A stretch of 18,615 bases of DNA, from assembly GCA_964608405.1 (NCBI GenBank), contig CAZSNC010000016.1, forward strand, positions 1 to 18,615, in the 5' to 3' direction. The translations under genes and the position numbers were made by a program. The notes under the pieces were generated by a model. It was not told the DNA's origin. It worked only from the letters and a program-made list of their open reading frames with translations, and did no database searches. This stretch comes from GWB1-38-13 sp964608405 (lineage in GTDB: Bacteria > Patescibacteriota > Microgenomatia > UBA8517). Each line of letters begins with the position of its first letter. Position 1 is the stretch's first letter. This document shows, piece after piece, positions 13,836-18,615 of the stretch.

Positions 13836-14288
13836 AGCAATTTTTTTGGACCAAAGAATCACCCTATCCAACTCACCCTTTTTGAGAGATTTTTCGTTTC
13901 GTTCAACATAAAAGCCCTGAGGCTTTCCAACAACTTCTGCTCCATATCCTGCCAGTTTATTGGAAATTTTTTCCGATGCATAACCGATTGTTTTTACCAA
14001 TAATTTTAATAAAAAACCCAGGTCTTTTAATTCAAATCTTGTATCAAAAGAAGCAAATTGTATTTTTTTTAATATTTCTTGGGGAAAGTTGGTTATAAAA
14101 TTGTCAATTTGGGGTGTAGGTCTTCCGCCGTGAGTGGGGGATCCAATAATCAGGAAATTAATATTATTTAGTATGTCGTTGTTCACCTGCGAGACATTAA
14201 GTGCTTTTCCATTGAGAGTTTGAGCAATTCTTTCCGCAACTTTCCTTGTACTTCCAAATTTTGTGTCGTAAACAACGAGAGTCCCCAT
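13752..14288 (-). CDS. Flavodoxin-like protein with a hydrophobic C-terminal extension
   Basis: A 178-residue protein. The first strand TLVVYDTKFGSTRKVAERIA is the flavodoxin FMN-phosphate loop (D8-T9-K10-F11-G12-S13-T14). IIGSPTHGGRPTPQI (47-61) matches the second FMN-binding loop, and YGAEVVGKPQGFYV the later strand. It should carry electrons with FMN in the cytoplasm; menaquinone-dependent protoporphyrinogen oxidase-like flavodoxins are a related alternative. The normal domain ends near residue 150 (DRVILWSKKIA). Residues 152-178 form a strongly hydrophobic, Phe/Leu/Lys-rich helix (LFLKFFKLFVKIFKF) encoded entirely antisense to the neighbouring gene. The start follows TAAAAT by 6 nt. Confidence 0.88.
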   Translation of the reverse strand: MGTLVVYDTKFGSTRKVAERIAQTLNGKALNVSQVNNDILNNINFLIIGSPTHGGRPTPQIDNFITNFPQEILKKIQFASFDTRFELKDLGFLLKLLVKTIGYASEKISNKLAGYGAEVVGKPQGFYVERNEKSLKKGELDRVILWSKKIALLIRELLELFLKFFKLFVKIFKFDCRG

Positions 14289-14294
14289 GAAAGT

Positions 14295-14300
14295 ATTTTA
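14295..14300 (-). promoter_or_regulatory. Flavodoxin -10 element (TAAAAT), leaderless configuration
   Basis: TAAAAT is 6 nt before the ATG. A -35 candidate TTTGCA (14318-14323, 4 of 6 matches) lies 17 nt upstream. Confidence 0.55.
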
Positions 14301-14356
14301 GCGATTGGGCAATTGAATGCAAACTTTAAAAAAAAGATAATCCTTTTGTATGGGGG

Positions 14357-14365
14357 TGTTAATAT
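14357..14365 (+). promoter_or_regulatory. Extended -10 promoter of the PlsC-like gene
   Basis: TGTTAATAT fits TGn-TAnnnT. Seven nt (ATAGGGG) separate it from the ATG at 14373. The GGGG abuts the ATG and is too close to be a normal ribosome site. Confidence 0.5.
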
Positions 14366-14372
14366 ATAGGGG

Positions 14373-15047
14373 ATGATAAGCAGACTGCTGTACTTTTTGG
14401 GTGCCGTTTTCGTAAAAATATATAGCAAATTGATGTTTAAGCTTGATATTAAATATCATGTCCGAATGCCTAAAGGAGCAAAGATAATTGTTGTTAATCA
14501 TCCGACAACAACGGATCCTTTTGTAATTACCTGTCTGAGTCGTGGCCAGGCGAGCATCTTAATTAAAGACATCTTGTTTGACGTCCCGTTTTTCGGAAGG
14601 TATTTAAAATGGGCAGGGCACATCCCCGTTAGTATTAAGAAAGGTAAAGAAGCATTTCTTAAGGCACTTGATATTTTAAAAAAAGGCCGCTCGGTAATTG
14701 TTTTTATTGAGGGGGATATAACACCGAAGAATGGTAAAAAAACAAAACCCCGGACGGGAGCGATACGACTTGCACTGTCCTCAAAAGCTCCGGTTGTCCC
14801 TGTTGGGATAGCGGTAAATAAGGAAAATATTATTCTTATCAAATCCGTCATCAAAGGGAAAAAAGATGTCGGAACATGGTATTTTAAAGGCCCCTATGCA
14901 ATCACGATCGGAAAAACACTTAAATACTTTGGTAATGTGGAAAATAAAAGACGCGTACGTCTTCTGACTGAAGCACTTATGCAAGATATCGTAAAACTGA
15001 CCGAAGAAAGCGAAGCAAGAATTAACCTCTCTTTTGTTCGTCGTTGA
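14373..15047 (+). CDS. PlsC-family acyltransferase (1-acyl-glycerol-3-phosphate acyltransferase-like)
   Basis: A 224-residue membrane-associated acyltransferase, near the usual PlsC length. A hydrophobic N-terminal segment is followed by the catalytic H-x4-D motif VNHPTTTDPF (H43, D48). Block III is FIEGDITPKNG with E113-G114 (normally FPEGTRS), and block IV is APVVPVGI (139-146). Block II (AGHIPVSIKKG, 81-91) has lost the usual GxIFIxR Arg. The family transfers an acyl chain to lysophosphatidate in phospholipid synthesis; given variation in blocks II and III, the acceptor could be a different lipid. The start is set by the extended -10 7 nt upstream. Its last 26 nt overlap the 3' end of the convergent Cys-rich gene. 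Confidence 0.88.
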   Translation: MISRLLYFLGAVFVKIYSKLMFKLDIKYHVRMPKGAKIIVVNHPTTTDPFVITCLSRGQASILIKDILFDVPFFGRYLKWAGHIPVSIKKGKEAFLKALDILKKGRSVIVFIEGDITPKNGKKTKPRTGAIRLALSSKAPVVPVGIAVNKENIILIKSVIKGKKDVGTWYFKGPYAITIGKTLKYFGNVENKRRVRLLTEALMQDIVKLTEESEARINLSFVRR

Positions 15048-15318
15048 CAACTACTCGTACGGCGTTTTTTGCGGGGTCAAAATGAGCACATGCAAACTTT
15101 GCCATACATACAGCACAGTCCGCCTTTGAATCCCATGCCTGGATTGCGTTCTTGCCCCTCTTTTCGTTGGGGTATTCCTGTTCGTCGGAAGTCCTTCTGG
15201 GATCATAACTGAGACAATCTGCCCGATTTGTAAAATCCTCATTTGCATCTAAGCTGGGAAATGTGTCATTTCCACACCTCTCAATAGTTTTAATATTAGC
15301 TACATTTAATTTCTCCAT
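15022..15318 (-). CDS. Small Cys-rich protein, function unknown
   Basis: A 98-residue soluble protein with no recognised family. Five cysteines (15, 35, 68, 71, 77) include the cluster DCAVCMAKFACAH (C-x2-C-x5-C-x-H), suggesting an Fe-S or zinc site, possibly completed by C35. The middle is strongly charged (RRTSDEQEYPNEKRGK). There is no signal peptide, so a cytoplasmic role is likely. TATAAT at 15328-15333 is 9 nt before the ATG, supporting this frame over the shorter out-of-frame ORF at 15051-15248. The 3' end overlaps the PlsC-like gene. Confidence 0.65.
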   Translation of the reverse strand: MEKLNVANIKTIERCGNDTFPSLDANEDFTNRADCLSYDPRRTSDEQEYPNEKRGKNAIQAWDSKADCAVCMAKFACAHFDPAKNAVRVVVNDEQKRG

Positions 15319-15327
15319 AATAATATG

Positions 15328-15333
15328 ATTATA
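15328..15333 (-). promoter_or_regulatory. -10 element (TATAAT) of the Cys-rich protein gene
   Basis: A consensus TATAAT on the minus strand, ending 9 nt before the ATG at 15318. No -35 or TG extension. Confidence 0.5.
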
Positions 15334-15395
15334 CTCGAACCGGGAATTCTAACATATTTGAAAGTATTATTTCAAATTATCCCTCAAACCATCCT

Positions 15396-16097
15396 TTAAA
15401 GTAGTGAAATCCTGTAATAACCAAGCTCCGATATTTCATTGCACAAATCTACATCACCAACCGGTTTTTGTGTCTGTTCAAAACCCAAATAGTAGTAGTT
15501 GTTTATGGGAATATAACAATTGGTGGTTTTTTCCTCCAATAGAAGGTGTTTGTCGGAACTTGAATACCATCTGTAAGTACAGGTTACAGCAACCGCTTCC
15601 ACATCACCGATTAATCTCTTCTCGGGCTTACAAACAACCTCAAAAGAGTTATCGTTTGCATCTTTGTTTTTAAGATTTGTACCAACAAGGGAGGTAAATT
15701 CCGAATTTGCGATGAGGGCAATTTCTTTACGTCCACCCGGTTCAAAAATAAAGTAGCGGGCGGATTTTGAGTCGAAAAATTTATAGTTTCCCCAATCGTC
15801 GCCACCATAAATACTTTCAATATTTGTTTTTTCCCATTCAAAAACCTTTTCCGGAAGATAAATGAAATCCTTTTTGTTTGAGTTTTGCCCGCGATATAGT
15901 TTAACAACAATACCGTTTCGGAAATCAAAAACGGTGTTTCTCGAACTGCTTTTATCGTCATACATTGCCTTTCTTTTAGCCTGTTGTGAGAATAAATAAC
16001 TAAAACAGAGTATTAGAACGGAAGAAAGAAGTAGTATAAAACCCGTCTTGTTTAAGGACACAGAGAAATTATTAAAAATATCCTTATTTTTATTCAT
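15396..16097 (-). CDS. Single-TM anchored extracytoplasmic protein, function unknown
   Basis: A 233-residue protein. One hydrophobic segment (about 17-36) follows a short Lys/Asn-rich N-terminus. The remainder, beta-rich with many Tyr, Phe and Trp residues, probably lies outside the membrane. Four cysteines at 156, 173, 194 and 219 could form two disulfides. No family was recognised. Its ATG overlaps the TGA of the preceding 81-residue membrane gene (ATGA), which indicates translational coupling. Confidence 0.72.
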   Translation of the reverse strand: MNKNKDIFNNFSVSLNKTGFILLLSSVLILCFSYLFSQQAKRKAMYDDKSSSRNTVFDFRNGIVVKLYRGQNSNKKDFIYLPEKVFEWEKTNIESIYGGDDWGNYKFFDSKSARYFIFEPGGRKEIALIANSEFTSLVGTNLKNKDANDNSFEVVCKPEKRLIGDVEAVAVTCTYRWYSSSDKHLLLEEKTTNCYIPINNYYYLGFEQTQKPVGDVDLCNEISELGYYRISLL

Positions 16098-16339
16098 AAA
16101 TTGGCAAGAGTTTTAAATATGGCAAGTAAGGCAACCAATCCCCAGATAATATTTAAAACAACCGGCTGGTAATTCTTCTGCTTTAAGGCATCAACTGCAA
16201 TACCCAGCGCTCCGGTAAGGTTCAATAACTGATAAGACACGTCCTTTACACTTAACAATCCGAAGTTGTTGAGAAGATAGGCAACAAGTATGGCAACAAC
16301 TCCATACCACCCTAACCACTCCGACGTTTTCATCCTCAT
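16094..16339 (-). CDS. Small three-TM membrane protein, CBU_0592-like
   Basis: An 81-residue, almost wholly hydrophobic protein with three helices: about 10-27, 36-51 and 61-77. The pattern GWYGVVAILVAYLLNNFG, YQLLNLTGALGIAVDAL and VVLNIIWGLVAL matches the small CBU_0592-type membrane domain (conserved LN...GA and LN..W). The function of this family is unknown. The ATG at 16339 is 7 nt after an extended -10; M3 (16333) is an alternative. It overlaps the downstream gene by 4 nt. Confidence 0.75.
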   Translation of the reverse strand: MRMKTSEWLGWYGVVAILVAYLLNNFGLLSVKDVSYQLLNLTGALGIAVDALKQKNYQPVVLNIIWGLVALLAIFKTLANL

Positions 16340-16346
16340 GGATAAA

Positions 16347-16355
16347 AGTATAGCA
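16347..16355 (-). promoter_or_regulatory. Extended -10 promoter (TGCTATACT), leaderless configuration
   Basis: On the minus strand TGCTATACT is followed by 7 nt (TTTATCC) and the ATG of the three-TM gene. It would serve the coupled pair ending at 15396. Confidence 0.6.
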
Positions 16356-16433
16356 AGGTTAAAAGAAGATTATCTAATAAGAAACAATAAACGGTGATAA
16401 ATCACCCGAAACATGGTAATTTTACGATAAAAT

Positions 16434-16442
16434 TGGTATATT
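16434..16442 (+). promoter_or_regulatory. Extended -10 promoter upstream of 16455 gene
   Basis: TGGTATATT fits TGn-TATATT. Twelve nt follow before the ATG at 16455, leaving a leader of about 5 nt and no Shine-Dalgarno. Confidence 0.5.
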
Positions 16443-16454
16443 ACCTTCAAGTTT

Positions 16455-17207
16455 ATGGCAAATAAGGAAACTCTCCCACAGATGAATGCAAAGGAGTATT
16501 TGGCGCAGGTATTGGTTGGAAATATTAAAATTGATGATAGTACGACGGATGGAGAAAATGATAAGGTTTTATTCTCTTTCTTGGTGGGTCTTATGCAGGA
16601 AGATCCGATTTTTGAAAGAAACGTGCGCCTTAGGGTAAAGCAGTTACAAGAGGCTCAGGGCGTTAAAACCCAACTTCTTCCCCCCGAGGCTTTGAAAAAT
16701 GCAAAAAGACACCCATCAAGAAGCAGAGAAGTGAAACACGAAGCTCTTCCACCCAGTCTTTTTCCTGAAGAATATCCAGCCACATTATCTTTACATACAA
16801 ATCAGCCTGAAGTTGACGAACGGATATTATCAATTGGACAAAATATGGACGGAAAAAGGTATGGACGACACAAACTGCCGTTTGATGAAGAAATCAGACA
16901 TTATAAGAATGACTTAAGAAGTAAAATCAACCTTCCCGTTCCGAGAAAGAAGGACCCAAACTATAAAGACGACTTTTATAAATTTCTGGTCAGAAGGATA
17001 GTACATGGTGACAGGTTTAAGATATTTACCGAATTTGACCGTGCAATGCAGTTTGATAACATGACAGAGGAACTACGGGGAAGAATAGATGAAGTAGGGG
17101 AGTTTATAAAAAAGATCCTCGAATCAAAAAATATAATTCAAGAACGTTTCAGGGAATATCACAAATTTTGTGAGGAGTATGACGAAAAATATATTAGCGG
17201 GAAATAA
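16455..17207 (+). CDS. Soluble charged protein, function unknown
   Basis: A 250-residue protein with no membrane segment or signal peptide, and no family recognised. Residues 1-70 look helical (MNAKEYLAQVLVGNIKI, then FLVGLMQEDPIFERNVRLRVKQLQ). A Pro/Arg-rich, probably disordered middle (about 75-125) is followed by a helical, highly charged C-terminal third (ELRGRIDEVGEFIKKILESK, then a coiled-coil-like tail). It has no cysteine except near the C-terminus (FCEEYDEKY). The VTT-family gene starts 15 nt after its stop. Confidence 0.65.
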   Translation: MANKETLPQMNAKEYLAQVLVGNIKIDDSTTDGENDKVLFSFLVGLMQEDPIFERNVRLRVKQLQEAQGVKTQLLPPEALKNAKRHPSRSREVKHEALPPSLFPEEYPATLSLHTNQPEVDERILSIGQNMDGKRYGRHKLPFDEEIRHYKNDLRSKINLPVPRKKDPNYKDDFYKFLVRRIVHGDRFKIFTEFDRAMQFDNMTEELRGRIDEVGEFIKKILESKNIIQERFREYHKFCEEYDEKYISGK

Positions 17208-17209
17208 TA

Positions 17210-17215
17210 TACAAT
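17210..17215 (+). promoter_or_regulatory. -10-like element (TACAAT) between 16455 gene and VTT gene
   Basis: TACAAT ends 7 nt before the ATG at 17223. It fits the leaderless spacing, but with only 15 nt between the genes co-transcription is equally possible. Confidence 0.4.
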
Positions 17216-17222
17216 TGTACTT

Positions 17223-17771
17223 ATGTCCAATAAAAAATCCTCCTTATTATGGACAATTGTAGGAATTGTATTTTTTGCTGCAGTTTTATATTTACTTGCC
17301 AGGGATGTTAGCCTTATACCGGATTTATTGAAAAAGTCTGGTTCTCTTGCACCCATTGTTGCGGTTTTACTTTATCCATTACTTGCATTAAGTCCTGTCA
17401 CGACAGACCCTATTACAGTAATTTTGAGTGTTACCTATGGCCCTTTGATAGGAGCTGCTATTGCATGGTTGGGAAATCTTCTGGCAATGATGGTTGAATA
17501 CTATTTCGGCTTACATTTAAGTAAGACCGTCGATTTCGAGAAAGAAAAAGCAAAGTTGCCTTTCGGATTGGCAAAATTTCCGGTGGATTCACCGGGGTTT
17601 CTAATTTTGGGAAGGGCAATTCCCGGTTATGGAAGTAAGATAATAAGTATTTTAGCAGCGGGTTATAAAGTACCTATAAAGCGCTACCTTTGGACAAGTG
17701 CACTAACGAGCTTATTGGGATCGATCCTCTTGTCATTTGGGGGATTTGGTGTAATAAAAAGTATCAAGTAG
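17223..17771 (+). CDS. VTT-domain (TVP38/TMEM64, DedA-like) membrane protein
   Basis: A 182-residue membrane protein. An N-terminal helix (about 8-26) is followed by a hydrophobic core. SVTYGPLIGAAIAWLGNLLAMMVEYYFG carries the glycine-spaced pattern of the VTT domain, and FLILGRAIPGYGSKIISILAAGY corresponds to the conserved 'R.iPg.....s..aG' loop. The last helix is near LTSLLGSILLSFGGFG. VTT proteins are linked to lipid scrambling or flipping and to membrane homeostasis; substrate is unknown here. It is slightly short for the family (usually about 200-220). Confidence 0.82.
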   Translation: MSNKKSSLLWTIVGIVFFAAVLYLLARDVSLIPDLLKKSGSLAPIVAVLLYPLLALSPVTTDPITVILSVTYGPLIGAAIAWLGNLLAMMVEYYFGLHLSKTVDFEKEKAKLPFGLAKFPVDSPGFLILGRAIPGYGSKIISILAAGYKVPIKRYLWTSALTSLLGSILLSFGGFGVIKSIK

Positions 17772-17797
17772 AATATTTTCTTGAAAAGGTACCCTCT

Positions 17798-18433
17798 TTA
17801 AATATTTGAGATAATAAACGATCTTGTCGCAACTTTCCAAGGGTCTTCGTTTGATATCCCGTTTAAAGCATCGAGAACTTCCTGTCTTCTTTGTAAAACA
17901 CTTTTTCTCATACCTATCCTTCCTTCTTCGTTTAGAACAGGATCTCCAATTTCCGACATAAAACGTGCTATTAGGGTATTCCAGAGACAAGATATAGCCG
18001 AAATATCGACTTCTTTAGGATTATCAATACCGCTCGTGCCACTAACGATACACTCCTGTTTATCAACATCCACCATTTGAAACTTACTGAAAGCGGAAAG
18101 AACCTCCGGAGATTTGGTTTTTGGACTAATTAACTTGATAGATTTTTGTTTCCATTCGGGAGGTGTAATCGAAACCAAATCTAATTTCTTGCCGGTTTTA
18201 GGGTTTGTGATAGTGAAACTATCAAGATCGTGATACACGACAAAAGCAGCTAAACCTTCAGGTGATAGGATGGTTTTTTCGATCTCCGGTACATTTTTAG
18301 CACGACCTTTAACAATAATAGAGTATTTATTTCCACGCCGATTAATATTTGTTTTTAGGCTCACATGTTTTGTGTTTTCAAGATAATTTATTGCATCCAT
18401 CTGACGGACGGTAGGTTGTTCTGGGGTATCCAT
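17798..18433 (-). CDS. Soluble protein, function unknown
   Basis: A 211-residue protein, no family recognised. There is no membrane segment or signal. The first 110 residues alternate short strands and turns (YSIIVKGRAK, FTITNPKTGKKLDLVSITPPEW). The C-terminal half is more helical, with ISAISCLWNTLIARFMSEIGD and a basic/acidic helix RKSVLQRRQEVLDAL. Two cysteines, not clustered. A -10-like TAGATT lies 8 nt before the ATG at 18433. The gene converges with the VTT gene, leaving 26 nt between stops. Confidence 0.62.
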   Translation of the reverse strand: MDTPEQPTVRQMDAINYLENTKHVSLKTNINRRGNKYSIIVKGRAKNVPEIEKTILSPEGLAAFVVYHDLDSFTITNPKTGKKLDLVSITPPEWKQKSIKLISPKTKSPEVLSAFSKFQMVDVDKQECIVSGTSGIDNPKEVDISAISCLWNTLIARFMSEIGDPVLNEEGRIGMRKSVLQRRQEVLDALNGISNEDPWKVATRSFIISNI

Positions 18434-18484
18434 ATTAAAAAAATCTAAAAGATCAATCTATATATCATAACCCCTTCAAACCAG

Positions 18485-18522
18485 ATCAACAAGGTAATAA
18501 CATATTTTTTAATCTTGTTGAT
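18485..18522. repeat. 9-bp inverted repeat in the terminal intergenic region
   Basis: ATCAACAAG (18485-18493) and CTTGTTGAT (18514-18522) are perfect complements separated by 20 AT-rich nt. There is no adjacent T-tract, so it is not a clear terminator; it could be a protein site or part of a transcript leader for the minus-strand gene's region. Confidence 0.45.
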
Positions 18523-18554
18523 GATCCTTGTTTTATAGAAGAGCGATATGTAAG

Positions 18555-18598
18555 ACCGAAATGACTATTTGCAATAGAATCGCTATACTATCTTCGGT
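18555..18598 (+). promoter_or_regulatory. Promoter flanked by an ACCGAA/TTCGGT inverted repeat
   Basis: A -35 ATGACT (18561-18566) lies 17 nt from TATACT (18584-18589), pointing out of the window. ACCGAA (18555-18560) and TTCGGT (18593-18598) bracket it exactly, and AGCGAT/ATCGCT (18542-18547, 18579-18584) form another pair across the spacer. No ATG occurs in the 26 nt after the -10, so the downstream gene has a leader or is an RNA. Confidence 0.45.
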
Positions 18599-18615
18599 TC
18601 AAAAAAATAAGATAC

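Noticed and set aside
15051..15248. Alternative minus-strand frame inside the Cys-rich gene
   Set aside because: Shorter, Arg-rich and without its own -10; the 98-residue frame has a TATAAT 9 nt upstream.
18485..18522. CRISPR or mobile-element end suggested by the inverted repeat
   Set aside because: Only one repeat pair, no spacers, no transposase or target duplications.

Overview
The window is AT-rich, densely packed, uses the standard bacterial code (TAA, TAG and TGA all act as stops) and carries bacterial housekeeping genes: DnaG primase, a primary sigma-70, EF-P with an EpmA-like ligase, and four tRNAs. The genes are short and the intergenic gaps very small. There are many polytopic GT-C-type glycosyltransferases, small hypothetical membrane proteins and almost no Shine-Dalgarno sequences. 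Together these suggest a Candidate Phyla Radiation / Patescibacteria genome, possibly from the Microgenomates side. That placement is inference from gene content and style; no rRNA or ribosomal protein is present to test it.

Layout. 44-2025: a tRNA-rich end with tRNA-Ser(CGA) and tRNA-Arg(GCG) on the minus strand behind a two-TM membrane protein, then on the plus strand tRNA-Ser(GCT), a degenerate NUDIX protein, tRNA-Ser(GGA) and a small Cys-rich protein starting 11 nt after the tRNA. 2095-4931: two large polytopic GT-C-like proteins. 5023-7952: dnaG-rpoD, the core of the classical macromolecular-synthesis operon. 8019-11316: a GT87-like protein converging on a minus-strand series reading RRM protein -> DPM1-like GT2 -> PIG-V-like GT-C. 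11487-13167: epmA-efp on the minus strand, with a terminator-like hairpin between them. 13251-18433: small genes of mixed orientation: an anchored extracytoplasmic protein, flavodoxin, PlsC-like acyltransferase, Cys-rich protein, two coupled membrane proteins, two unrecognised soluble proteins and a VTT/DedA-family protein.

How the genes work together. The GT2 protein resembles polyprenyl-phosphate sugar synthases, and the four GT-C-like proteins resemble enzymes that use such lipid-linked sugars outside the membrane, so much of the window may serve surface glycosylation. EpmA and EF-P are a modification enzyme and its substrate. DnaG and sigma-70 are core replication and transcription. No mobile element, CRISPR array, phage or toxin-antitoxin module is visible.

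The most striking global feature is promoter architecture. For many genes a good -10 hexamer, often of the extended TGn type, lies only 6-10 nt upstream of the start codon, so transcripts would be leaderless or nearly so. rpoD and the RRM gene stand out as exceptions with real 5' leaders. Several convergent gene pairs overlap antisense at their 3' ends, most strikingly the flavodoxin, whose hydrophobic C-terminal tail is written entirely antisense to its neighbour. No gene-free stretch exceeds about 185 nt.
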